In this document: positions 7,289-14,045 of the stretch, piece by piece
Numbering within the stretch: position 1 is the first letter of the stretch
Layout of the letters: the number at the start of each line of letters is the position of its first letter
Source: Clostridiaceae bacterium
GTDB taxonomy: Bacteria; Bacillota; Clostridia; Lachnospirales; Lachnospiraceae
NCBI GenBank assembly: GCA_018378255.1
Contig: JAGZXV010000070.1
Span: forward strand, 1 to 23,672
DNA length: 23,672 nt
Reading direction: 5' to 3'
The notes under the pieces: generated by a model
The model's input: only the letters and a program-made list of their open reading frames with translations
Told to the model about the DNA's origin: nothing
The model's database searches: none
Position numbers and translations under genes: made by a program

Positions 7289-7317
7289 TTGACATCATAC
7301 AACATTGGCCATATAAT
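7289..7317 (+). promoter_or_regulatory. Near-consensus promoter of the CAT-like gene
   Basis: TTGACA (7289-7294), exactly 17 bp, TATAAT (7312-7317), the ideal vegetative promoter arrangement. The octamer ACATCATA occurs at 7274-7281 and again at 7292-7299, where it overlaps the -35, and could be part of an operator. Confidence 0.85.
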
Positions 7318-7359
7318 GTAAGAAAACGTGTTCATGATAAAATTCAGGAGGGTAAAAAT

Positions 7360-7986
7360 ATGTCAGGAAACTATCATATCATTGATGAAAAGAATTGGAA
7401 GCGTTCCGTACACTGCCAGGTGTTCAGAAACTGTGTAGAGCCTCAGTACTGCGTCAGTTTTGAGCTGGATATCACCCGTTTTTTAAACAGGATCAGAAAG
7501 AGAGGGCTGTCTTTTACTATGAGCCTGATCTATCTGGCAGCCGAATGTGCAAATGAAATTGAAGAATTCCGCTGCCGTTTTATAGATGGGAAACCGGTAT
7601 TATTTGACCGGATTGATACTGCTTTTACTTACATGGATCAGGAAACGGAGTTGTTTAAAGTTGTACGTGTGGGGATGAAGGAATCTATGGAAGAATATGC
7701 AGCCGCAGCTTTAAAGGCTGGAAAGGAACAGAAGGAGTATTTTACAGGGCCGCTGGGCAATGATGTATTCCAGTTTTCACCGTTTCCGTGGATTCCATTT
7801 ACCCATATCTCACATACGGTGTCCGGCAAAAAGGACAATGCCACCCCGCTGTTTGATTGGGGAAAATATTATGAAAAGGATGGGAAAATACTCCTGCCTT
7901 TTTCCGTCCAGGTTCACCATTCATTTGTGGACGGCATTCACCTTGGGAAGCTGTATGCTTCCCTGCAGGAGCGGTTGAATCAGTGA
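7360..7986 (+). CDS. CatA-like acetyltransferase (chloramphenicol acetyltransferase family)
   Basis: Protein of 208 residues, the usual CAT subunit length. CAT-family marks are NWKRSVHCQVF near the N-terminus (the conserved Arg region), FTMSLIYLAAECAN, EFRCRF, PFPWIPFTHISH, and the C-terminal active-site block LPFSVQVHHSFVDGIH, where His187 corresponds to the catalytic base. The classical HHAVCDG motif reads HHSFVDG here, so His and Asp are kept but Val-Cys is replaced. CAT enzymes are trimers that transfer acetyl from acetyl-CoA to a hydroxyl of the drug. Many chromosomal members of this kind have no proven activity on chloramphenicol, so resistance should not be assumed. The ATG has AGGAGGG 7 bases upstream. 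The gene is convergent with lysR and 34 bases from it. Confidence 0.88.
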   Translation: MSGNYHIIDEKNWKRSVHCQVFRNCVEPQYCVSFELDITRFLNRIRKRGLSFTMSLIYLAAECANEIEEFRCRFIDGKPVLFDRIDTAFTYMDQETELFKVVRVGMKESMEEYAAAALKAGKEQKEYFTGPLGNDVFQFSPFPWIPFTHISHTVSGKKDNATPLFDWGKYYEKDGKILLPFSVQVHHSFVDGIHLGKLYASLQERLNQ

Positions 7987-8020
7987 TGTCTGAGGTGAAA
8001 ACCTGTGATAACGGCAGTTC

Positions 8021-8935
8021 TCAGCAGTTGATCTGTTCTTTAACCAATGCGATAAAATCCGTGAAATAGGAGGGAAGATAGTTTCCCTTTCTGTATGCAA
8101 CCGCAATGGGAAAGGAGAGGTCGGAGGAACCGATTTCAAAACTGGCTATCGGCTTGTCATAACGGAAATATTTGATATAACTTTCATAATTAAAGGAGAT
8201 ACCATAGCCTTCTGCGGTCATTTGGGCGGCAGTTTCCATATTTTCTATAATAAAGGTTCGTTTGGGAATGACACCGGCTTGTGAAAGCGCTGTATCAGTA
8301 AAGGCGCGGATTGACTGGGCGGGAGACTGCAGGATGAAACGTTCCTCTTCCAATAATTTTGCATCGATCCGGGGATAGGTATGTCCCTGGATTTTTTCTG
8401 CCGTCCGGCAGGCGGGATGGCCGCTGGGAACGGACATGATAAGGCGGTCCTGGTAAATGGGGATAATTTCAAGCTTTTCCCTGTCGAAAAAACGGTTTGT
8501 TATGATCAGATCCAGTTCACCGGATAATAACATGTCCTCCATGGCTTTACTGCTGTTTTCAGTCAGAAGGACTTCGATTTGAGGATAACGGCTGTGAAAT
8601 TCAGTCAACACTTTGGGAAGCAGGTAAGTGCTGCGGCGGCTGTGAATGCCCAGGCGCAGGCGGCCCGTATATCCGGCGATCAGATCGCTCAATTCCGCAT
8701 GAAACTGATGCTCCAGAACCAGCATCTGTCTGGCATTTTTCAGATAAATCTCTCCGGCATAGGTGGGAATAAAGCGTTTCCCAATCCGGTCGAACAGGCG
8801 GACCCCCATGCGCTCCTCCAGACGGCTGATAAAAATACTCAATGTGGGCTGGGTGATAAAGAGTTCATCCGCCGCTTTTGTAATGCTCCCGTGTCTGGCC
8901 AGGGCCACCACATATTCCTGCTCTCTCAGATCCAT
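8021..8935 (-). CDS. LysR-family transcriptional regulator
   Basis: Protein of 304 residues. The N-terminal winged helix-turn-helix is plain: EYVVALARHGSITKAADELF, ITQPTLSIFISRLEERMG, VRLFDRIGKRFIPTYAGE. The remainder is the periplasmic-binding-like effector domain (LRLGIHSRRSTYLLPKVL, GELDLIITNRFFD, and others). The start at 8935 is chosen because GGAGGA lies 6 bases upstream on the minus strand; the frame could extend to 8986, but that part lacks a ribosome binding site. The ribosome binding site sits in a small hairpin, CTCCA-gca-TGGAG (8942-8954). Divergent placement relative to the carrier and amidohydrolase genes is the classic LysR arrangement, so it probably activates them in response to a substrate (inference). 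Confidence 0.92.
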   Translation of the reverse strand: MDLREQEYVVALARHGSITKAADELFITQPTLSIFISRLEERMGVRLFDRIGKRFIPTYAGEIYLKNARQMLVLEHQFHAELSDLIAGYTGRLRLGIHSRRSTYLLPKVLTEFHSRYPQIEVLLTENSSKAMEDMLLSGELDLIITNRFFDREKLEIIPIYQDRLIMSVPSGHPACRTAEKIQGHTYPRIDAKLLEEERFILQSPAQSIRAFTDTALSQAGVIPKRTFIIENMETAAQMTAEGYGISFNYESYIKYFRYDKPIASFEIGSSDLSFPIAVAYRKGNYLPSYFTDFIALVKEQINC

Positions 8936-8978
8936 AAAATTCCTCCATGCTGGAGCGTTTTTTTGTAAATACGTTAGA

Positions 8979-9106
8979 AACGCCAATATTGCGTTACGCC
9001 AATATTGCGCTACGCAAATATTGCGCTACGCAAATATTGCGTTACGCAAATGCTGCGTTACGCAAATGCTGCGATCCGCAAGCTCTGCGACATGCAAGTA
9101 CAGCGC
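8979..9106. repeat. Array of eight 16-bp tandem repeats with internal dyad symmetry
   Basis: Eight head-to-tail 16-bp copies start at 8979, 8995, 9011, 9027, 9043, 9059, 9075 and 9091. The core unit is TACGCAAATATTGCGC; the first six are close copies and the last two are degenerate. Each unit contains CGCAA-ata-TTGCG, and the junctions (TTGCG-tta-CGCAA) are also nearly self-complementary, so the array can form alternating hairpins. The unit length is not a multiple of three, so it is not protein-coding. It lies between lysR and the carrier gene. Confidence 0.9.
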
Positions 9107-9141
9107 AGGCGCGCTGAGGATTTCGGTTACTCAGCTGCGCT

Positions 9142-9170
9142 TCAAATTTGTGGCTCCAGCACAAATTTGA
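9142..9170. promoter_or_regulatory. Dyad in the lysR/carrier intergenic region, candidate operator
   Basis: TCAAATTTGTG (9142-9152) and CACAAATTTGA (9160-9170) form a perfect 11-bp inverted repeat around a 7-base centre. Each arm contains the self-palindromic octamer CAAATTTG (9143-9150 and 9162-9169), with centres 19 bp apart. It has no T tract, so it is not a terminator. A LysR-type binding site is the simplest reading. A second, weaker dyad lies at 9111-9140. The remainder of 8936-9371 holds the repeat array and an AT-rich stretch (9190-9265) with several possible -10 boxes but no clear -35. Confidence 0.5.
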
Positions 9171-9371
9171 GTGTGAAAAATAGGCTGTCAGGATTATTTT
9201 GCATACGATTCTTCCTAAAATCATAGTCTGAAACAATGATTATAATAATAATTATAAATTAGACAAATGATTATGAAACCATTATACTGGAATTACCAGG
9301 AAAGGTCAAGAAAAACGGCACTTTCCGAAATCCGCGGCCCGGGGGAATATGAGATAAAAGGAGAAGGAGTT

Positions 9372-10781
9372 ATGTCAAAAGAGGAGAAAGCAAAAAAGGG
9401 GATACGGATGCCCCATACATTTGTCATTATTTTTATCATTATCTTAGCTGCAGTATTATTTACCTGGCTGATTCCGGCGGGAGAGTATGCCAGATTTGAA
9501 AATGCACAGGGAATAAAGGTGATTGACCCGTCCCAGTTCAGCCTGATCAGCAGAAGCCCGGTCAATCCGCTGCTCATCACATCCTATATTGTGAATGCAT
9601 TTATCAAAAATGCGGATTTAATTATGGTTATTTTATTTTCCGGCGGCGCGTTCCACATCATTACCCAGACAGGGGCGCTTCAGGCGGTAATCGCCAAACT
9701 GGCTAAAAAGTTTTCCAACCATATCGGGATTTTTATTCCCATTCTGTGCCTGGTATTTGCGCTGATCTGTACCACTCAGGCGGTAAATATGTTTATCGCA
9801 TTCGCTCCTGTTATGGTAATGCTGTCTCTGGCCCTTGGGCTGGATTCCATCTGTGGAGTCGCAATCATCATTCTGGGAGGGGCGATTGGTTTTTCTACAG
9901 GCACATTAAACGTGAGCACTACAGTGATCAGCCAGAAGATCGCAGAACTTCCTTTATATTCGGGAATCGGATACCGGTTTTTATGCTTTGGCGTATTTTT
10001 TGTGGTAACTAATCTGTTTTTGATCCGTTACGCCAATAAAATCCGCAAAAATCCAAGTCTGTCCCCCATGTATGATCTGGACAGCAAAAATGCCATGAAA
10101 GAAAACCTGAAACTGGATGATTTCGGGGAGCTGACCGCCAGAAAATGGCTGGCCGTGGTCTGTCTGGTGATTGCACTGGTTATCATCGTATACGGCAGCG
10201 TTTTTAAAGGATGGGATGTGGCGGAACATGCGGCCGTATTTATGGCTCTCGGTATTATAGCAGGGCTGGCAGCAGGATTTAAGCCAAGCCAGATTTCCAA
10301 AGAGTTTTTGGCCGGATGCAAGGATATGCTGGGAGCGGCGATGATCATCGGTCTGGCGCGCAGCATCGGAAGTATTATGACAGACGGCAATATCATCGAC
10401 ACGGTAGTACATACTCTGGCAGGTATTTTGAATGTGATCCCATTTTACCTTCAGGGAGTGGGAATGCTGGTTGCCAACACGGTTATTAATGTATTCATCA
10501 CCTCCGGTTCCGGTCAGGCGTCGGTAGTGATGCCGATTATGGTGCCTCTTGCTGATCTTCTTGGAATGACAAGGCAGACTGCGGTTCTGGCCTTTAACTT
10601 TGGAGACGGTTTCTGCAACTATGTGCTGCCGACTTCCACCGCACTGATGGGCATTATCGGCGCAGCCAATATTCCCTATGACAGATGGATGAAATTCATG
10701 TGGAAATGTTTTCTGCTCTGGATGGCGACCGGCGCGGTTATGATATTGATCGCCCAGATCATTCATCTGGGACCGATGTAA
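9372..10781 (+). CDS. YfcC/DcuC-like membrane carrier
   Basis: Protein of 469 residues with about a dozen hydrophobic segments. It starts with a short charged tail, then MPHTFVIIFIIILAAVLFTW and LIPAGEYAR, the usual opening of YfcC-family carriers. A conserved region near the C-terminus reads SGSGQASVVMPIMVPLADL and GDGFCNYVLPTSTALMGI. The family belongs to the DcuC/AbgT-like ion transporters and is thought to move carboxylates, amino acids or peptides across the cytoplasmic membrane; the substrate is unknown. ATG 9372 is chosen for the AAAGGAG at 9357-9363, 8 bases upstream; the frame extends to an ATG at 9267 without a ribosome binding site. The M20 hydrolase 58 bases downstream suggests import of an N-acyl or conjugated amino acid. 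Confidence 0.88.
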   Translation: MSKEEKAKKGIRMPHTFVIIFIIILAAVLFTWLIPAGEYARFENAQGIKVIDPSQFSLISRSPVNPLLITSYIVNAFIKNADLIMVILFSGGAFHIITQTGALQAVIAKLAKKFSNHIGIFIPILCLVFALICTTQAVNMFIAFAPVMVMLSLALGLDSICGVAIIILGGAIGFSTGTLNVSTTVISQKIAELPLYSGIGYRFLCFGVFFVVTNLFLIRYANKIRKNPSLSPMYDLDSKNAMKENLKLDDFGELTARKWLAVVCLVIALVIIVYGSVFKGWDVAEHAAVFMALGIIAGLAAGFKPSQISKEFLAGCKDMLGAAMIIGLARSIGSIMTDGNIIDTVVHTLAGILNVIPFYLQGVGMLVANTVINVFITSGSGQASVVMPIMVPLADLLGMTRQTAVLAFNFGDGFCNYVLPTSTALMGIIGAANIPYDRWMKFMWKCFLLWMATGAVMILIAQIIHLGPM

Positions 10782-10839
10782 AAAGATCAGCCGGCAGAAA
10801 GATGTGCTGACCGGCAGCGTCAGAGAATTGGAGGAAATT

Positions 10840-12009
10840 ATGAAAAAATTGCTGTTTGATGACATAGAAAATCAGGCGGACCGGCTTATTGAAATGGCCG
10901 ATATCATTTTTGATAACCCGGAAACAGGGGGAGAGGAAAAAGTGGCCGCCGGACTGCTGGCCGGTTATCTGGAAAAACATGGTTTTACTGTGGAAACCGG
11001 GCTGGCCGGTTTGGATACGGCTTTTCGGGGAAGCTGGCAGAATGGCATGGGAGGCCCTGTCATAGGCCTTCTGTGTGAATATGATGCGTTGGAAGATCTG
11101 GGACATGGCTGCGGCCATCACATGCAGGGCCCGGCATGTCTGGGCGCGGCTGTGGCTCTGAAAAACCTGTTTAGGGATAAACCCTATCGGCTTGTGGTAT
11201 ATGGAACTCCGGCGGAGGAAACTTTCGGCGGTAAGATCAATCTGATGAAAGCGGGATATTTGAAGGAACTGGATGCAGCTCTGATGATGCACGGCGCCCC
11301 GGATACCTGTACGGATATGAAATGCCTGGCCCTATCGTCATTTGACGTCATTTACCATGGGAAATCCGCCCATGCAGCCATTTGCCCGGAGGAGGGCAGG
11401 AGCGCTTTTGACGCAATGCTTCTGACCTTTCAGGGAGTGGAATTTTTAAGGGAACATGTAAGGGACGATGTGAGAATGCATTATACGCTGAGGCAACTGC
11501 CCGGCCCGGAAAATGTGGTTCCGGAAGTTTCAGCCGGCCGTTTTGCGCTCCGCTCCTTCTCGAGAGAGTATTTGGATCAAGTGATAAAGCGTTTTATGGA
11601 TGTGGTGCAGGGAGCGGCTTTGATGGCCGGTGTTTCCTATGAAATGGAAGAACAGCCCCCTCTGGATAATAAAGTTCCTGTTACCATATTAAACAACCTT
11701 CTGGTGGAAAATGCCAGGGAGGCGGGAGCGCCGGGAATAAGGCCGCCCAGAGAGAGAACCGGCTCTACGGACTTCGGAAATGTAATGCATGAGGTCCCGG
11801 GAAGCTGCATCCGCGTCAAATTTGTACCGGAAGGGACATCTTCCCATTCCCAGGCCTATATCGATGCGGGAAAAACCAAAGAAGCCCATGACTGTGTCTT
11901 ATACGGGGCGAAAGCCATGGCAGGAACGGTTCTGGATCTCTTGCAGCAGGACGGACTTTTGGAAGCAGTAAAAGAAGAATTTAAGAAAAACAGAGAGATA
12001 TATAAATAG
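10840..12009 (+). CDS. M20-family amidohydrolase (M20D-like, AbgB-type)
   Basis: Protein of 389 residues. Metal-site motifs of the M20 amidohydrolases are present in order: LCEYDALEDLGHGCGHH with Cys91 and His93, TPAEETFGGK with Glu126-Glu127, and MMHGAPDT with His151. GKSAHAA (His178) marks the dimerization-domain side, and STDFGNVMHEVPG and GTSSHSQAY complete the catalytic domain. The family removes the acyl or aminoacyl part of amides such as p-aminobenzoyl-glutamate, N-acyl amino acids or dipeptides. The start has GGAGG 5 bases upstream (10830-10834), and there is no signal peptide, so it acts in the cytoplasm on imported substrate. It probably forms an operon with the preceding carrier under LysR control (inference). 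Confidence 0.92.
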   Translation: MKKLLFDDIENQADRLIEMADIIFDNPETGGEEKVAAGLLAGYLEKHGFTVETGLAGLDTAFRGSWQNGMGGPVIGLLCEYDALEDLGHGCGHHMQGPACLGAAVALKNLFRDKPYRLVVYGTPAEETFGGKINLMKAGYLKELDAALMMHGAPDTCTDMKCLALSSFDVIYHGKSAHAAICPEEGRSAFDAMLLTFQGVEFLREHVRDDVRMHYTLRQLPGPENVVPEVSAGRFALRSFSREYLDQVIKRFMDVVQGAALMAGVSYEMEEQPPLDNKVPVTILNNLLVENAREAGAPGIRPPRERTGSTDFGNVMHEVPGSCIRVKFVPEGTSSHSQAYIDAGKTKEAHDCVLYGAKAMAGTVLDLLQQDGLLEAVKEEFKKNREIYK

Positions 12010-12020
12010 AAGGAGGAGAT

Positions 12021-12042
12021 CTGCCTGCCGTCAGGCGGGCAG
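12021..12042 (+). other. Hairpin after the amidohydrolase gene
   Basis: CTGCCTGCC (12021-12029) pairs with GGCGGGCAG (12034-12042), with one T-G pair and loop GTCA. There is no T tract, so it is unlikely to terminate transcription; it may stabilise or process the message. A strong AAGGAGG site at 12010-12017 just before it has no usual start codon behind it. Confidence 0.45.
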
Positions 12043-12075
12043 AGTGAGGGGAATACGGAAGAGATGGGAAGGAAA

Positions 12076-12187
12076 GAAGAGGCGGTAAAGAAGAGGCGGT
12101 AAAGAAGAGACGGTGAGGAAAGATATGGTGAAGAAAGAGATACTGAAAAAAGAGACGTTAAAGAGAGGATGGTAAAAAAGATGGTCA
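12076..12187 (+). repeat. Purine-rich degenerate 14-bp tandem repeat in the yitT leader
   Basis: GAAGAGGCGGTAAA occurs exactly at 12076-12089 and 12090-12103, then as GAAGAGACGGTGAG at 12104-12117, and decays into further purine-rich 14-base units up to the yitT start. The top strand from about 12045 to 12200 is almost entirely purine. A short frame at 12125-12175 (16 basic residues, MVKKEILKKETLKRGW) ends by overlapping the yitT start and could be a coupled leader peptide. Confidence 0.6.
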
Positions 12188-13041
12188 GAAAGAAAAATGT
12201 GGTTAAAAATATATGCTGTCTGCTGGCCGGATCTTTTATCTACAGCCTGGGCACCCATTGTTTTGTGGCACCCGCCAATATCGCTCCCGGCGGAGCTTCC
12301 GGTCTGGCGTTGATGGCAAACTATGTATGCGGTCTGCCTGTGGGAATTCTGACCATGGTGATAAATGTGCCGCTGCTAATCCTGGCCTGGATTTATCTGA
12401 GCAGGGGATTTGCCCTCAGCACAGCGGTTTCCTGCGGCGTCTGTTCCGTTATTCTGGATATGGTAGTGGCGCCGGTGTTTCCCGTCTATCAGGGGGACCG
12501 GCTGTTGTGCAGTTTGTTTGGCGGGATTATCGTGGGGGCTGGCATGGCTCTCATATTCCTGTCGGGTTCCACAACCGGTGGGAGCGACATTCTGGGATAT
12601 ATTCTACAGAAAAAAAGGCCCCATATTTCCATCGGACGGGCGCTGATGATTGTGGATGGAATTGTCCTGCTGTTTTCCATTTATATTTTTGACAATGTGG
12701 AGTCCGGACTTTTTGGCCTGATTGCCCTGTACGCCCAGACGAGGGTGATAGACAGCATTATCTATGGAAATGATATGGGCAGTATGGTGACCATTATAAC
12801 CGGAAAACCCAGGGAAATTGCATCACGGATCATTGAAGAATTGGAACGGAGCGCCACGATTATGGCAGGAAAGGGCGCCTACAGCCAAAGAGATACTCAG
12901 GTACTTCTCTGTACGGTGAGAAAATCCCAGTTCAGCAGGCTGAAGGAAATTATCAGGGAATCAGATCCGGCTGCCTTTGTCATGGTAACAGAGACGACGG
13001 AGGTATTCGGGGAAGGATTTAAGGAGATACAGCAGGAATAA
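12169..13041 (+). CDS. YitT family membrane protein (DUF161/DUF2179)
   Basis: Protein of 290 residues. After a very basic N-terminus there are about five to six membrane segments (LLAGSFIYSLGTHCFVAP, GILTMVINVPLLILAWIYL, GGIIVGAGMALIFLSGSTTG, ALMIVDGIVLLFSIYIF). The GGSDILGYIL stretch is typical of the family. A C-terminal soluble DUF2179 domain starts near residue 205 (MVTIITGKPREIASRIIEEL, KGAYSQRDTQVLLC). The function is unknown; members are often annotated as putative carriers. The start is uncertain: ATG 12169 directly abuts GAGAGG, and ATG 12181 has the same site 12 bases upstream. It is probably the distal gene of the carrier/amidohydrolase operon. No good plus-strand terminator follows; the hairpin downstream serves the opposite gene. 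Confidence 0.9.
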   Translation: MVKKMVRKKNVVKNICCLLAGSFIYSLGTHCFVAPANIAPGGASGLALMANYVCGLPVGILTMVINVPLLILAWIYLSRGFALSTAVSCGVCSVILDMVVAPVFPVYQGDRLLCSLFGGIIVGAGMALIFLSGSTTGGSDILGYILQKKRPHISIGRALMIVDGIVLLFSIYIFDNVESGLFGLIALYAQTRVIDSIIYGNDMGSMVTIITGKPREIASRIIEELERSATIMAGKGAYSQRDTQVLLCTVRKSQFSRLKEIIRESDPAAFVMVTETTEVFGEGFKEIQQE

Positions 13042-13074
13042 AAAAATGCCGGAACTCGATGTGAGTCCGGCATT
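13040..13074 (-). terminator. Terminator of the cold-shock gene (partly bidirectional)
   Basis: AATGCCGGA-ACTC (13045-13057) pairs with GAGT-CCGGCATT (13063-13074) with one bulged A. On the minus strand the hairpin is followed by a run of seven U, so it terminates the csp transcript; on the plus strand the flank after the hairpin is only weakly U-rich. Confidence 0.8.
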
Positions 13075-13083
13075 CGGATTATC

Positions 13084-13296
13084 TTATGCAACGCAAACGT
13101 TGGTAGCTTTTAATTTGCGGGAATCTTTAGGATCTTTCTCGGTATCGAATGTAACTTTCTGTCCTTCTTCTAAGCTTTTAAAGCCGTTTGAAACGATTGC
13201 TGAAAAATGTACGAATACATCATCTCCGCCGTTATCGTTTGTGATAAATCCGTATCCCTTTTGTGCATTAAACCATTTAACTGTACCGTTATTCAT
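13084..13296 (-). CDS. Cold-shock protein (CspA/CspB family)
   Basis: Protein of 70 residues, a complete single cold-shock domain. It carries GTVKWFNAQKGYGFI with RNP1 at residues 13-18, and DDVFVHFSAI with RNP2 at 27-31. These proteins bind single-stranded RNA and DNA and melt RNA structure, often acting as antiterminators (family knowledge). The start at 13296 has GGAGG 8 bases upstream; an ATG five codons further up lies inside that site and is rejected. The promoter lies about 120 bases upstream and is separated from the gene by a terminator-like hairpin, so expression needs read-through. A carD-family gene lies upstream on the same strand. Confidence 0.95.
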   Translation of the reverse strand: MNNGTVKWFNAQKGYGFITNDNGGDDVFVHFSAIVSNGFKSLEEGQKVTFDTEKDPKDSRKLKATNVCVA

Positions 13297-13325
13297 AATC
13301 AGTACCTCCATATAATATTCGAATC

Positions 13326-13388
13326 AAAGAAAAAAGCCGACCGCAGATAACAAATCATTTTAAACGACTTGTTATAACGCGGTCAGCT
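13326..13388 (-). terminator. Terminator-like hairpin in the csp leader
   Basis: On the minus strand AGCTGACCGC followed by TTATAACAA (complement of 13388-13369) pairs with TTGTTATCTGCGGTCGGCT (complement of 13353-13335), and the hairpin is followed by TTTTTTCTTT. It lies downstream of the csp promoter and upstream of the csp ribosome binding site. It could be an attenuator of csp or the terminator of the carD transcript, which ends 77 bases upstream. Confidence 0.75.
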
Positions 13389-13414
13389 TTAAAATTCATA
13401 TTGATTACCGTGTA

Positions 13415-13443
13415 AGCATAACACCGATTTCAGAAAGTGTCAA
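13415..13443 (-). promoter_or_regulatory. Promoter of the cold-shock gene
   Basis: On the minus strand TTGACA (complement of 13438-13443), 17-bp spacer, TATGCT (complement of 13415-13420). Transcription would begin near 13408, giving a leader of about 110 bases that contains the hairpin at 13335-13388. Confidence 0.7.
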
Positions 13444-13464
13444 TGGAAATGTGTAAATATTGTG

Positions 13465-13953
13465 TTAAAAACAGGCGGCAACCATCTTTTGACGAACCTC
13501 TTCTTCTGAGATCTCCATGGCTACAGAAAATTCAGAACATATCATCTTTTCAATCTTTTTTAAATTCCTGTCATCTGTTGTATTCAAATTTTTCCCGATT
13601 AAAGAGCGTTTGCTCTTTTCCTGTTCGATTCCTTTAAATACCTTTAAATATTGTTTATAATCTCCTGTTTTCAGAATCTCCGCATATTCTTTTTCACGGA
13701 ATTTGTTGTTTTTATTGTAAAGTCCTTCTAATTCAGGCAGACAGCCCACATACTGTTCCGCCTGTTTTTTTGTAATGGTGTATCTCATCATATGTTTATT
13801 TTCCAGTTTCACATAGATGATATTACCGGTTGTATGAAGCGGCTGCAATTTGAAATAAATCTGGCCGGTTTTTATAAAATCAGGGACGCCAATATCCCGG
13901 ATCTGGCATACACCACCATTTTCGTATACGATAATATCATTAATTTTAAACAT
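13465..13953 (-). CDS. CarD-family transcriptional regulator (CarD/TRCF RNAP-interaction domain)
   Basis: Protein of 162 residues. The N-terminal CarD_TRCF Tudor-like domain (residues 1 to about 65) reads MFKINDIIVYENGGVCQIRD, YFKLQPLH, IIYVKLENKHMMRYTITK. The helical C-terminal half (FREKEYAEILKTGDYKQYLK, SKRSLIGKNLNTTDDRNLKK, EFSVAMEISEEEV) matches the CarD/CdnL DNA-contacting part. In the family this protein binds the RNA polymerase beta subunit and modulates open-complex formation at stable-RNA and other promoters. The start at 13953 has a modest AGGGTG about 7 bases upstream; the frame extends to 14022 through a hairpin, which is unlikely to be coding. It is divergent from the RNA helicase gene and upstream of csp. 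Confidence 0.9.
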   Translation of the reverse strand: MFKINDIIVYENGGVCQIRDIGVPDFIKTGQIYFKLQPLHTTGNIIYVKLENKHMMRYTITKKQAEQYVGCLPELEGLYNKNNKFREKEYAEILKTGDYKQYLKVFKGIEQEKSKRSLIGKNLNTTDDRNLKKIEKMICSEFSVAMEISEEEVRQKMVAACF

Positions 13954-13980
13954 ACAATCACCCTGACTTTCTATTTGCTT

Positions 13981-14029
13981 GACAAAAAGGAAAGGCCCCC
14001 TTGAAACCACGATATGGTTCAAGGCAGCC
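13981..14029 (-). promoter_or_regulatory. Terminator-like hairpin at the very 5' end of the carD transcript
   Basis: On the minus strand GGC-tg-CCTTGAA-CCA pairs with TGG-t-TTCAAGG-gg-GCC (13994-14029), followed by TTTCCTTTTTG. Transcription is predicted to start near 14033, so the hairpin begins within a few bases of the 5' end. It may attenuate transcription or protect the 5' end of the message. Confidence 0.5.
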
Positions 14030-14039
14030 TGCTTATTCC

Positions 14040-14045
14040 ATTATA
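14040..14045 (-). promoter_or_regulatory. Extended -10 promoter of carD
   Basis: On the minus strand TGC-TATAAT (the -10 is the complement of 14040-14045), an extended -10 without a recognisable -35. An inverted repeat, CACATTTTTCAC (14047-14058) and GTGGAAAATGTG (14069-14080), with one mismatch and a 10-base centre, flanks the position where the -35 would be and may be an operator. Confidence 0.6.

Noticed and set aside
8979..9106. CRISPR array
   Set aside because: The repeats are directly abutting 16-bp units with no spacers, and no cas genes are present.
8763..9170. Long plus-strand reading frame running through the 16-bp repeats
   Set aside because: It is antisense to lysR in its first part and then translates a noncoding repeat. 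The repeat unit is not a multiple of three, there is no ribosome binding site, and the protein has no recognisable features.
9981..10865. 294-codon minus-strand frame opposite the carrier gene
   Set aside because: It is a shadow of a real membrane protein gene: His/Gln-rich translation, no start signals and no recognisable domain.
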